The position numbers and the translations under genes were made by a program. The notes under the pieces were generated by a model. The model ran no database searches and was not told the DNA's origin. It was given only the letters and a program-made list of their open reading frames with translations. 22,862 bases of DNA from CAZNPW01 sp964575185 (GTDB lineage: Bacteria; Pseudomonadota; Alphaproteobacteria; Rhodobacterales; Rhodobacteraceae), in the NCBI GenBank assembly GCA_964575185.1, contig CAZNPW010000046.1:1-22862 (forward strand), read 5' to 3'. Shown here piece by piece: positions 1 through 6,730 of the stretch; position 1 is the stretch's first letter, and each line of letters begins with the position of its first letter.

Positions 1-738
1 AAGACGCTGGCGATGGACAACGTCTTCGTCATCTCGATGATCTTCGCCTACTTCGCCATCCCGCGGAAGTACCAGCATCGGGTGCTGTTCTGGGGCATCC
101 TGGGGGTGATCGTGCTGCGGGCGATCATGATCGGCCTGGGTGCGGCGCTGGTGATGCAGTTCACCTGGGTCATGTATTTCTTCGCCATCGTGCTCATCGC
201 CACCGGCATCAAGATGATCTGGATGATGGACGTGAAGCCCGACATCGCGAACAACCCGGTGCTGAAGTGGATGAAGCGCCGGATGAACGTGACCGACGAG
301 ATGCACGGCGAGAAGTTTTACGTCTACAAGCCCGATCCGGTCAGCGGGAAGATGGTCCGCTGGTTCACGCCGCTGTTCCTGGCGCTGATCCTGATCGAGA
401 TCGCGGACCTGGTGTTCGCCATCGACAGCGTGCCCGCGATCTTCGCGATCACGCCGGATCCGTTCATCGTCTACACCTCGAACATTTTCGCCATCCTGGG
501 CCTGCGGGCGCTCTACTTCGCGCTGGCCGCGATGGTGCACCGCTTCCACTACCTGAAGTATGCGCTGGCGCTGGTGCTGATCTTCATCGGCGCGAAGATC
601 TTCCTCGGCGACATCGTCTGGGACGGCAAGATGCCGGCCGCGATCAGCCTCGGCGTGACGTTCTCGCTGCTGGCGGGGGGCGTGCTCTACTCGCTGTGGA
701 AGACGCGCGGCGGGGCGGCCGGCGGGCAGGCGGGCTGA
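1..738 (+). CDS. TerC/Alx-family integral membrane protein (5' end cut off)
   Basis: Integral membrane protein of the TerC superfamily, closest by eye to the Alx type of E. coli, which is linked to manganese handling and alkaline or metal stress. The reading frame is open from base 1 (KTLAMDNVFVIS), so the ATG at 13 is internal and roughly 70-80 N-terminal residues lie outside the window. Visible are the family's acidic membrane motifs: AMDNVF near the start, and EIADLVFAIDSVPAIFAIT in the middle, followed by a SNIFAILGLRALYF helix. About seven hydrophobic segments can be seen. A soluble loop with RRMNVTDEMHGEKF separates the two halves, as in Alx. The gene ends ahead of a clear hairpin plus T-run, so it probably closes its transcript. 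Family assignment is secure; the transported ion is not shown by the sequence. A second, shorter TerC relative lies at 8265-8906. Confidence 0.93.
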   Translation, partial: KTLAMDNVFVISMIFAYFAIPRKYQHRVLFWGILGVIVLRAIMIGLGAALVMQFTWVMYFFAIVLIATGIKMIWMMDVKPDIANNPVLKWMKRRMNVTDEMHGEKFYVYKPDPVSGKMVRWFTPLFLALILIEIADLVFAIDSVPAIFAITPDPFIVYTSNIFAILGLRALYFALAAMVHRFHYLKYALALVLIFIGAKIFLGDIVWDGKMPAAISLGVTFSLLAGGVLYSLWKTRGGAAGGQAG

Positions 739-796
739 CCGGGCCTGATTCGCCCCGGCGAGGTCCTGACCGCCTGCCGGGGCCGCAGCACAAGAC

Positions 797-833
797 CTCA
801 CGCGCCCGTGACCGCGGGCGCGTGGGCTGTTTT
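797..833 (+). terminator. Intrinsic terminator after the TerC-family gene
   Basis: A perfect 10-bp inverted repeat, CACGCGCCCG (799-808) and CGGGCGCGTG (815-824), with a 6-nt loop, can be extended by a G-U and a G-C pair. It is followed a few bases later by TTTT (830-833). It sits 60 bp past the stop codon. The T-run is short, as is common in GC-rich genomes. Confidence 0.75.
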
Positions 834-878
834 CCCCTGCGGCGGGTCGCGGACGCGGCCTTAGGTCCTTGATTTCGT

Positions 879-908
879 TTGTGCGGCCTGCGACCTTGCG
901 CCTATAGT
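879..908 (+). promoter_or_regulatory. Candidate promoter of ihfB
   Basis: TTGTGC (879-884), an 18-bp spacer and TATAGT (903-908) resemble a housekeeping promoter. It lies about 60 bp before the ihfB start, in the only sizeable gap upstream of the ihfB-lapA-trpF run. The -10 box is good (5 of 6 matches to TATAAT); the -35 is weak. Confidence 0.4.
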
Positions 909-967
909 CAAGGCAATTACAGCGGGGCCGCTGCCGGATGGTCCCCGCACCCGGGGGGACGCATCCG

Positions 968-1249
968 ATGATCAGGTCGGAATTGATCCAGAAGATCGCG
1001 GACGAGAACCCGCATCTCACGCAGCGCCACGTCGAGCGGATCGTGAACACCGTGTTCGAGGAGATCATCGACAGCCTCGCCCGCGGCGAGCGGGTGGAGC
1101 TGCGGGGGTTCGGGGCCTTTTCGGTCAAGGCGCGCGACGCGCGGGTCGGCCGCAACCCCCGCACCGGCCAGCAGGTCGAGGTCGACGACAAGAACGTGCC
1201 CTTCTTCAAGACGGGCAAGCTGCTGCGCGACCGGCTGAACGACCGCTGA
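968..1249 (+). CDS. ihfB: Integration host factor beta subunit
   Basis: Small DNA-bending protein that pairs with IhfA, acts on the nucleoid and serves recombination, replication and sigma-54 promoters. The 93-residue product covers the whole HU/IHF fold: N-terminal helices (MIRSELIQKIADENPHLTQR), the strand region RVELRGFGAFSVKAR, and the beta arm GRNPRTG with Pro64, the residue that intercalates into DNA in this family. The C-terminus KTGKLLRDRLN is typical. An upstream in-frame ATG at 938 would add ten residues (MVPAPGGTHP) with no counterpart in the family, so I use 968, the start matching the normal MI/MTKSEL N-terminus. The sequence just upstream is G-rich (GGGGGGAC), a loose ribosome-binding site. 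It is followed by lapA and trpF in the same direction, an arrangement I know from other Rhodobacterales. Confidence 0.96.
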   Translation: MIRSELIQKIADENPHLTQRHVERIVNTVFEEIIDSLARGERVELRGFGAFSVKARDARVGRNPRTGQQVEVDDKNVPFFKTGKLLRDRLNDR

Positions 1250-1303
1250 TCGCGGTTGCGCGCCGCGCCACCGCCGTGCGACAAGGCGGCGAAAGGATGA
1301 CCC

Positions 1304-1657
1304 ATGCGCTATGTCCGCTACCTGCTGATCGCCCTGATCGGCATCGTCCTTCTGGCGCTGGCCATGGCCAACCGCGACCCGGTGGTCGTGCGCGGGCTGC
1401 CCGAGTCGGTGGCGCTGGTCGTCGGCGGCGCCTGGGCGGTGCAGGTGCCGCTGTTCCTGGCCATCTTCGGCGGCGTGGTGCTGGGGCTGGTGATCGGCTT
1501 CGTCTGGGAGTGGATCCGCGAAAGCGCCCATCGCAGCACCGCCATCGCCCGCGCGCGCGAGATCGCGCGGCTGGAGCGCGAGCTGTCCGGCCTGCGGTCC
1601 GAGAAGGGCGGCCACACCGACGAGGTCCTGGCGCTGCTCGACCAGCGCAGCGTCTGA
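1304..1657 (+). CDS. LapA-domain (DUF1049) small membrane protein
   Basis: A 117-residue membrane protein of the LapA/DUF1049 family. E. coli LapA acts with LapB in controlling lipopolysaccharide synthesis; the role in this lineage is not established by the sequence. Two hydrophobic helices are visible (about residues 3-22 and 43-67) with a short periplasmic-type loop between them (ANRDPVVVRGLPESV). The helices are followed by a charged cytosolic segment likely to form a coiled coil (ARAREIARLERELSGLRSEK). GAAAGGATGA stands just before the ATG and gives a good ribosome-binding site. Its TGA overlaps the ATG of trpF by one base (TGATG), so trpF is probably translationally coupled to it. No lapB neighbour is present. 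Confidence 0.88.
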   Translation: MRYVRYLLIALIGIVLLALAMANRDPVVVRGLPESVALVVGGAWAVQVPLFLAIFGGVVLGLVIGFVWEWIRESAHRSTAIARAREIARLERELSGLRSEKGGHTDEVLALLDQRSV

Positions 1658-2301
1658 TGCACGATGTCAGGGTCAAGATCTGCGGTGTCCGCACGCCCGC
1701 GGACGTGGCGGCGGTGGCCGCGGCGGGCGCGGCCTACGTCGGGCTGAACTTCGTTCTCCGCTCGCCCCGCCATGTCGCCCCGCGCGTCGCCCGCGATCTC
1801 GCGCTCGCGGCCCCCGCGGGGCTGTGCAAGGTCGCCCTGACGGTCGACGCCGACGACGCGACGCTCGACGCGATCATCGAGGCGGTGCCGGTCGACATGC
1901 TGCAGCTTCACGGCACCGAGACGCCCGACCGCGTGGCCGCCGTCCGCGCGCGCTACGGCCTGCCGGTGATGAAGGTCGTGGGGGTGGCGGGCGAGGACGA
2001 TCTTGTCGGGCTGGCCGACCATGCGGAGGTGGCCGACCAGGTGATGGTCGATGCCAGGGCCCCGGAGGGTGCCGCGCTGCCCGGCGGCAACGGCGTGGCC
2101 TTCGACTGGCGGCTTCTGGCCGGGCGGCGGTGGCGGGGCCCGTGGATGCTCGCGGGCGGGCTGACGCCTGCGAACGTGGCCGAGGCGATCCGCCTGACGG
2201 GCGCGCGCCAGGTCGATGTCGCGTCGGGCGTCGAGGTCGCGCCGGGCGTGAAGGACGCAGGCCGCATCCGGTCCTTCGTCGCGGCGGCGACCGGGCGGTA
2301 G
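1657..2301 (+). CDS. trpF: Phosphoribosylanthranilate isomerase
   Basis: Tryptophan biosynthesis enzyme that isomerises N-(5-phosphoribosyl)anthranilate to the CdRP intermediate; cytosolic TIM barrel. The 214-residue product starts with the hallmark VKICGVRTPADV, giving the catalytic Cys at residue 9. It continues with MLQLHGTETP and the catalytic-acid strand VMVDAR (Asp132), and ends with the phosphate-binding loops LAGGLTPANV (165-174) and DVASGVEVAPGVKD. Length is typical. The frame stays open upstream to 1276, but the ATG at 1657 matches the family N-terminus and overlaps the lapA stop by one base. trpB follows after 61 bp. The coupling to lapA is odd in functional terms but is a conserved order in this group as I know it. 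Confidence 0.95.
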   Translation: MHDVRVKICGVRTPADVAAVAAAGAAYVGLNFVLRSPRHVAPRVARDLALAAPAGLCKVALTVDADDATLDAIIEAVPVDMLQLHGTETPDRVAAVRARYGLPVMKVVGVAGEDDLVGLADHAEVADQVMVDARAPEGAALPGGNGVAFDWRLLAGRRWRGPWMLAGGLTPANVAEAIRLTGARQVDVASGVEVAPGVKDAGRIRSFVAAATGR

Positions 2302-2312
2302 CCCCCGCGACC

Positions 2313-2341
2313 TTTACCCGCCGAGCACCGCTCGCTACACC
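2313..2341 (+). promoter_or_regulatory. Candidate promoter of trpB
   Basis: TTTACC (2313-2318), 17-bp spacer, TACACC (2336-2341), ending 21 bp before the trpB ATG. The same layout with near-identical hexamers occurs before the small gene at 3727, which raises its credibility slightly. Each box alone is a weak match. Confidence 0.3.
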
Positions 2342-2362
2342 TGTGCCCGACGGAGGACTGCC

Positions 2363-3589
2363 ATGCCCGACGACCGCACCAACAGCTTCATGACCGGCCC
2401 CGACGAGGCCGGGCGCTTCGGCATCTTCGGCGGGCGCTTCGTGTCCGAGACGTTGATGCCGCTGATCCTGGAGCTCGAGGCGCGCTACGAACACGCCAAG
2501 ACGGACCCGAGTTTCTGGGCCGAGATGGACTGGCTGTGGACGCACTACGTCGGCCGCCCCAGCCCGCTCTATTTCGCCGAACGGCTGACCGACCATCTGG
2601 GCGGCGCCAAGGTCTACATGAAGCGCGACGAGCTGAACCACACCGGCGCGCACAAGATCAACAACGTGCTGGGCCAGATCATCCTCGCCCGCCGGATGGG
2701 CAAGACGCGGATCATCGCCGAGACGGGGGCGGGGCAGCACGGCGTGGCGACCGCCACCGTCTGCGCCAAGTTCGGGCTGCAATGCGTGGTCTACATGGGC
2801 GCGCATGACGTGGAACGCCAGGCGCCGAACGTCTTCCGCATGAAGCTCTTGGGCGCGCAGGTGATCCCGGTGACCTCGGGCCGCGGCACGCTGAAGGACG
2901 CGATGAACGACGCGCTGCGCGACTGGGTCACGAACGTGCGCGACACCTTCTACTGCATCGGCACGGTCGCGGGCCCGCACCCCTATCCGGCGATGGTCCG
3001 CGACTTCCAGAGCATCATCGGCAAGGAAGTGCGCTGGCAGCTGCAGGAGCTGGAAGGCCGCCTGCCCGACACGGTGATCGCCGCCATCGGCGGGGGGTCG
3101 AACGCGATGGGGCTGTTCCATCCCTTCCTCGACGACCCGACGGTGCGGATCATCGGGGTGGAGGCGGGGGGCAAGGGCGTCGACGACCGGATGCAGCACT
3201 GCGCCTCGCTCACCGGCGGGCGACCCGGGGTGCTGCACGGCAACCGGACCTACCTGCTGCAGGACGGGGACGGGCAGATCCTGGAGGGGTTTTCGATCAG
3301 CGCGGGCCTCGACTACCCCGGCATCGGGCCGGAACACGCCTGGCTGCACGACGTGGGCCGTGCGGAATACGTCAGCATCACCGACGCCGAGGCGCTGGAG
3401 GCGTTCCGGCTGTGCTGCGGGCTGGAGGGGATCATCCCGGCGCTGGAACCCTCGCACGCGCTGGCCCACGTGACGAAGATCGCGCCCGGGCTGCCGCGCG
3501 ACCACATCATCGTCATGAACATGTGCGGCCGGGGCGACAAGGACATCTTCACGGTGGCCCGGCACCTGGGGGTGGAGATGAAGGTCTGA
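2363..3589 (+). CDS. trpB: Tryptophan synthase beta chain
   Basis: PLP enzyme that condenses indole with serine to give tryptophan, normally in an alpha2beta2 complex with TrpA. The 408-residue protein is full length. The PLP lysine is Lys98 in LNHTGAHKINN. Glu120, in the position of the catalytic Glu109 of the Salmonella enzyme, precedes TGAGQHG (121-127), and the PLP-phosphate loop is GGGSNAMG (243-250). The N-terminus GRFGIFGGRFVSETLMP is typical. CGGAGGAC ahead of the ATG is a strong ribosome-binding site. It follows trpF by 61 bp with a possible promoter of its own in the gap. trpA does not follow; downstream is a hairpin and then a small unrelated gene, so TrpA must be encoded elsewhere. 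Confidence 0.98.
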   Translation: MPDDRTNSFMTGPDEAGRFGIFGGRFVSETLMPLILELEARYEHAKTDPSFWAEMDWLWTHYVGRPSPLYFAERLTDHLGGAKVYMKRDELNHTGAHKINNVLGQIILARRMGKTRIIAETGAGQHGVATATVCAKFGLQCVVYMGAHDVERQAPNVFRMKLLGAQVIPVTSGRGTLKDAMNDALRDWVTNVRDTFYCIGTVAGPHPYPAMVRDFQSIIGKEVRWQLQELEGRLPDTVIAAIGGGSNAMGLFHPFLDDPTVRIIGVEAGGKGVDDRMQHCASLTGGRPGVLHGNRTYLLQDGDGQILEGFSISAGLDYPGIGPEHAWLHDVGRAEYVSITDAEALEAFRLCCGLEGIIPALEPSHALAHVTKIAPGLPRDHIIVMNMCGRGDKDIFTVARHLGVEMKV

Positions 3590-3601
3590 CGGCGGGCAGA
3601 G

Positions 3602-3621
3602 GCCCCGGCCTGCGCCGGGGC
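3602..3621 (+). terminator. GC hairpin after trpB, possible terminator
   Basis: GCCCCGGC (3602-3609) and GCCGGGGC (3614-3621) form a perfect 8-bp stem with a CTGC loop, 12 bp past the trpB stop. There is no T-run, so it may act with Rho or only protect the 3' end. Confidence 0.5.
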
Positions 3622-3649
3622 GCGCGGCACCTGGCGGGGCGCGCCACGC

Positions 3650-3678
3650 TTTACCGCGCGCCGCAATCGTGCCACACT
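3650..3678 (+). promoter_or_regulatory. Candidate promoter of the small exported-protein gene
   Basis: TTTACC (3650-3655), 17-bp spacer, CACACT (3673-3678), about 48 bp before the ATG at 3727. It closely matches the arrangement before trpB, but no experimental consensus for this organism is available to me. Confidence 0.3.
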
Positions 3679-3726
3679 CTGCGCCAAGGCGGCGACACAG
3701 CCGTCGGTCTTGAGCAGAGCCGCACG

Positions 3727-3900
3727 ATGATCCGCATCCTCGCCGCAGTCGCGGTGATCCTGGTGCCTGGGCCCGTCCCGGCGGCGGGGTCATGTCCGCA
3801 GGGCTGCAAGGGCCTTTTCGATCCCTCGGTGCCCGTCGTGCCCGGCCCGGGCACCACGCCGGCCGAGATCGCCGCGGCGCTTGCCGCCGTCGCGGGCTGA
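3727..3900 (+). CDS. Small putative exported protein, 57 residues
   Basis: I do not recognise this as a named family. The product begins MIRILAAVAVILVPGPVPAAGS: a short positive N-terminus, a hydrophobic core and an AAG-type signal-peptidase site near residue 20. The mature part would be only about 36 residues, with a CPQGC pair and a proline/glycine-rich stretch (VPVVPGPGTTPAE). Two cysteines three residues apart could form a disulfide or bind metal, but nothing else supports that. The frame is open further upstream to 3412, overlapping trpB out of frame; that part looks like a shadow. In favour of a real gene: the signal-like start, the promoter-like pair at 3650-3678, and the fit between trpB and the convergent gene whose stop lies 2 bp away. 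Against it: a poor ribosome-binding site and very small size. Confidence 0.45.
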   Translation: MIRILAAVAVILVPGPVPAAGSCPQGCKGLFDPSVPVVPGPGTTPAEIAAALAAVAG

Positions 3901-3902
3901 GG

Positions 3903-4892
3903 TCAGGCGCAGATCGCGCGGACCGCCTGCCAGTCGGCGTCCGACATCACCGGGGGCGGGTTGCCCGCGCTGCGGTCGGCCTCGATCAGCGGCAGCATCG
4001 CCTCTCCCGTGGGATCGCGCCAGAAGCCGTAGGGGGCGGGGGCGACGCCCGCGGCCTGCATCCGCGCGAGCAGCGCGGGGATGTCGTCCGGCGGGGGCGC
4101 GCGGGTCAGCAGGACGCGCCCGATCCCGGCGAGGCTGTCCGCCGGCAGCGCGCCCGTCGTCATCAGCCGCAGCGACGCCCAGGCGCCCGCGTGTTCGAGC
4201 ACGGGCGCAAGCCCGTCGCCGGGGGCCGTCGCCCCGGCCAGCGCCGCCCCGGCCAGTGCCTGCGGCGCGGCGCCCAGCAGCGACGCCGGAAGCAGTATCG
4301 TCCCGTCGGGCATCGCCAGCGGCGCGGCCAGGCCGTCGCGCAGGATCAGGATCCCCGGCCCGCCCGTTCCGAACAGCCGGCCGGCGAGACCCGCCAGCGC
4401 CGCCTGCCCGGGGGCGTTGGCGCAGGGCACCCCGGTCAGCGGCGCCATGTCCTGCAGCACGGCCTGCGTGATCGCCGCGCGCCCGGCGGCGGGGACCGCA
4501 CCGGTGGCGCGGTCGATCACCCAGCCCGGCAGCACCGCCCAGACCCCGGCCCCGGCTGCCAGCACCAGCACCGCCGCCGCCAGCGCCCGTCCGCGCCGCG
4601 GGCGCGGCCGCGTGCGGGCGACCGCGCGGTCGACCCGCTCCAGCGCCGCGCGCATCGCGGGGTCGTCGATCTGGAGCGTCTCGTCGCTGTCGGGCCCCGG
4701 CGCGAAGCCTGTCCCGCGCCGCACCACGGCCGGCAGCGACCAGTGCGCCAGGGGCATGTCGCTGGCCGGGTCGCGCAGCGTCAGCGTCGCGTCGCCCAGC
4801 CCCACCACGACCTCGCGCGCGCGGCCGTCTCCGTCGCCCTGCCGCCACAGGCCGATCGCCTCGAGCCGCTGATACTCCGCAAGCGCCGTCAT
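3903..4892 (-). CDS. Uncharacterised single-span membrane protein
   Basis: No function recognised. The 329-residue product has an N-terminal soluble part (MTALAEYQRLEAIGLWRQ, then a beta-rich segment with TLTLRDPASDMPLAHWSLPAV and ETLQIDDPAMRAALERV), a basic stretch (RTRPRPRRGR) and one hydrophobic helix at about residues 103-126. The larger C-terminal domain includes ILILRDGLAAPLAMPDGTILLPASLL and APYGFWRDPTGEAMLPLIEAD. By the positive-inside rule the N-terminal part is cytosolic and the C-terminal domain periplasmic. That domain faintly recalls M48-type peptidases, but I see no HExxH metal site, so at best it would be a degenerate relative. I chose the ATG at 4892 because MTALAEYQRLEA looks like a natural N-terminus; an in-frame ATG at 4940 adds 16 basic residues. 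Neither has a clear ribosome-binding site. Confidence 0.8.
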   Translation of the reverse strand: MTALAEYQRLEAIGLWRQGDGDGRAREVVVGLGDATLTLRDPASDMPLAHWSLPAVVRRGTGFAPGPDSDETLQIDDPAMRAALERVDRAVARTRPRPRRGRALAAAVLVLAAGAGVWAVLPGWVIDRATGAVPAAGRAAITQAVLQDMAPLTGVPCANAPGQAALAGLAGRLFGTGGPGILILRDGLAAPLAMPDGTILLPASLLGAAPQALAGAALAGATAPGDGLAPVLEHAGAWASLRLMTTGALPADSLAGIGRVLLTRAPPPDDIPALLARMQAAGVAPAPYGFWRDPTGEAMLPLIEADRSAGNPPPVMSDADWQAVRAICA

Positions 4893-4963
4893 CGCGGCAG
4901 GATAGGAGGGCGGCTTGCGGGCGGCAACCCGGTCTGCCATCAGGCGAGGGAGGGAGGGTCGCC

Positions 4964-5878
4964 ATGCCGCGGACCTTGGCGCAGGCGACGGGCCTGATCG
5001 CCGTCTACTCCATGGTGATCGGCTTTGCCGACAACTTCGTCCGCGTCATCGCGTCGGACGGCGGGCTGTGGCAGTTCCACGCCATGCGCTCCACCGTCGC
5101 GCTGGCGCTGATCGCGGCGCTGTCGCTGGCCTTCGCGCGCCCGCTGCGGCCGAAGAACCCCCGCGCCGTCGCCGCCCGCAGCGTGATCCACGGCACGGCG
5201 ATGCTGATCTACTTCGGCGCGCTGGCCTTCCTGCCGGTCGCGGTGGTGGCGGCGGGCCTCTTCACCGCGCCGCTGTTCGTGCTGATCCTGAACCGCGCGC
5301 TTTATGCCGAGCCGATCCGCGCGCTGCAGGTCATGGCCGTGGCCCTGGGCTTCGCGGGCGTCGTCCTGATGCTCGGGCCCACCGCGCTGGCCGGGGCGAC
5401 GCTCGCGGCGCTGCTGCCGGTGGCGGCGGGGGCGCTTTATGCGCTGGGCAACATCGCCACCACCCGCTGGTGCGCGGGCGAAGAGGCGGGGACGCTTCTC
5501 GCCGGGTTCTTCCTGTGCCTCCTGGTGTTCGGCGCGGCGGGGATGGTGGCGCTCGCGCTGTGGCCGCTGCCGGTGCCCGCGGGGGCGGAGGGCTTCGTGC
5601 TGCGCGGGCCGGTCTGGCCGACCGGCACCTTCGCCTTCTGGGTCGCGGTGCAGGCGGTGCTGTCGGTCGCAGGCGTGGGCATGATGATCCGCGCCTACCA
5701 GATCGCCCCTGCGCCCACCGTCGCGGTGCTGGAATACATGATCCTGCCGATCACCGCGCTGTGGACCTACATCTTGTGGGGCGAGGCGCTGACGGCCCCG
5801 CAGGTCGCGGGCATGGCGCTGATCGTCGCGGCCGGGGTCGCGGCGCTGCGTCAGGCCCCCATCGCCGCGCGCCAGTGA
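4964..5878 (+). CDS. EamA-type drug/metabolite transporter
   Basis: Inner-membrane permease of the DMT superfamily with two EamA repeats of five helices each. About ten hydrophobic segments run through the 304 residues. The first repeat contains FHAMRSTVALALIAALSLAF, then RSVIHGTAMLIYFGALAFLPVAVV and TAPLFVLILNRALYAEPI. The second ends with MMIRAYQIAPAPTVAVLEYMILPITALWTYILWGEAL, the usual EamA pattern of a small-residue helix followed by GE. The substrate cannot be read from sequence; relatives export amino acids or other metabolites. GAGGGAGGGAGGG stands just before the ATG and makes a strong ribosome-binding site. The last 28 bp overlap the end of the convergent thymidine kinase gene. Confidence 0.9.
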   Translation: MPRTLAQATGLIAVYSMVIGFADNFVRVIASDGGLWQFHAMRSTVALALIAALSLAFARPLRPKNPRAVAARSVIHGTAMLIYFGALAFLPVAVVAAGLFTAPLFVLILNRALYAEPIRALQVMAVALGFAGVVLMLGPTALAGATLAALLPVAAGALYALGNIATTRWCAGEEAGTLLAGFFLCLLVFGAAGMVALALWPLPVPAGAEGFVLRGPVWPTGTFAFWVAVQAVLSVAGVGMMIRAYQIAPAPTVAVLEYMILPITALWTYILWGEALTAPQVAGMALIVAAGVAALRQAPIAARQ

Positions 5879-6429
5879 CGGCGGCAGAGCGACTGGTAGG
5901 TCTCGTTCCCGCCGATCACCACCTGCGCGCCGTCGTGCAGCGCCAGCCCGTCCGGCCCCTTGCGCACCACCATCGTGGCCTTCCGGCCGCAGTGGCAGAT
6001 CGTGCGCACCTCGCGCATCTCGTCGGCCCAGGCGAGCAGCGCCGCGCTGCCGGGAAAGAGATTGCCCCGGAAGTCGACGCGCAGCCCGTAGGCCATGACC
6101 GGCACGCCGAGGTCGTCGACCGCGCGGGCGAGCTGCCAGACCTGGTCCTGCGACAGGAACTGCGCCTCGTCCACGAAGACGCAGGCGACGGGGCGCCGGG
6201 CGAGCTGGTCCGCGATCAGCGCGAACATGTCGGAGGCGGCGTCGAAGGTGTCGGCGTCGGCCCCGATCCCGATGCGGCTGGCGATGCGTCCGGCCCCCGC
6301 CCGCCCGTCGAGCCGCGCGGTCAGCAGGTAGGTCTGCATCCCGCCTTCGACGTAGTTGTGGCTGGCCTGCAGGAGCGAGGTGGACTTGCCCGCGTTCATC
6401 GTCGAGTAGTGGAAATGGAGCTTGGCCAT
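5851..6429 (-). CDS. tdk: Thymidine kinase (type II)
   Basis: Phosphorylates thymidine with ATP in the pyrimidine salvage pathway; cytosolic tetramer. The 192-residue product carries the P-loop STMNAGKST (Lys15), the Walker B and catalytic base VDEAQF (Glu88), the lasso region with CHCGRKAT, and a structural zinc site formed by Cys145, Cys147, Cys182 and His185. Length is typical of bacterial type II enzymes. The frame is open upstream to 6573, but MAKLHFHYSTMNAGKS is the family start, and AAGGGGG lies just before it on the minus strand, so I use 6429. The 3' end overlaps the convergent EamA transporter gene by 28 bp. Confidence 0.97.
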   Translation of the reverse strand: MAKLHFHYSTMNAGKSTSLLQASHNYVEGGMQTYLLTARLDGRAGAGRIASRIGIGADADTFDAASDMFALIADQLARRPVACVFVDEAQFLSQDQVWQLARAVDDLGVPVMAYGLRVDFRGNLFPGSAALLAWADEMREVRTICHCGRKATMVVRKGPDGLALHDGAQVVIGGNETYQSLCRRHWRAAMGA

Positions 6430-6642
6430 GGCCCCCCTTACGCCCCGGCCGCCACGCGCGGAAGGGGCCTGCGACCGGGCCGCAGACCCCCCACGCACTC
6501 GGCCCGCAAGGGGCCGGCACTCGTCACGCGCCGGCAAGCCGACACGCCAGCGTTGTCGGCGAGATGTCACCATCCGGTTAACGGGCGGGTCCGGCAGGTT
6601 CCGCCGACGGATGCGGCGCGCGACGCCGGCCCTGCGGCAGAA

Positions 6643-6660
6643 GCGCGCGCGCGCGCGCGC
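6643..6660. repeat. (GC)9 dinucleotide run
   Basis: Nine perfect GC units lie next to a strong hairpin. Alternating GC runs of this length can adopt left-handed DNA and are prone to slippage. Confidence 0.9.
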
Positions 6661-6679
6661 CCCGAAGCGGCTTCGGGGC
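6659..6679 (-). terminator. Strong hairpin downstream of the DEAD-box helicase gene
   Basis: GCCCCGAAGC (6659-6668) pairs with GCTTCGGGGC (6670-6679), giving a nine- to ten-pair stem with a tiny loop, about 50 bp past the helicase stop. On the minus strand no T-run follows; the GC run comes next. It is a stable 3' end structure, but whether it terminates is uncertain. Confidence 0.45.
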
Positions 6680-6730
6680 CTACCCTTTCGGGTCAGGCCC
6701 GGGACGGGTGCGCCCCGAAGGCCGTGCGCC

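Larger units (their letters stand above)
6430..6730. other. Gene-free gap rich in repeats and hairpins
   Basis: About 300 bp separate the start of tdk and the stop of the DEAD-box helicase, both on the minus strand. I see no credible gene. The right half holds an alternating GC run, a strong hairpin at 6659-6679 and a second imperfect hairpin at about 6677-6699 (GGCCTACCC/GGGTCAGGCC around TTTC). These probably form the helicase 3' untranslated end. The left half must contain the tdk promoter, but no convincing -35/-10 pair stands out. Confidence 0.6.

Noticed and set aside
938..967. Upstream ATG of ihfB at 938
   Set aside because: Would add MVPAPGGTHP, foreign to IHF proteins; the family start is at 968.
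1874..3793. 639-codon open frame on the minus strand opposite trpF-trpB
   Set aside because: Composition is Arg/Pro/His-rich with no recognisable domain, and it lies across certain trp genes. High third-position GC opens such antisense frames.
4940..6520. Long minus-strand frame opposite the EamA transporter
   Set aside because: Shadow of the transporter and tdk genes; no ribosome-binding site and no domain.
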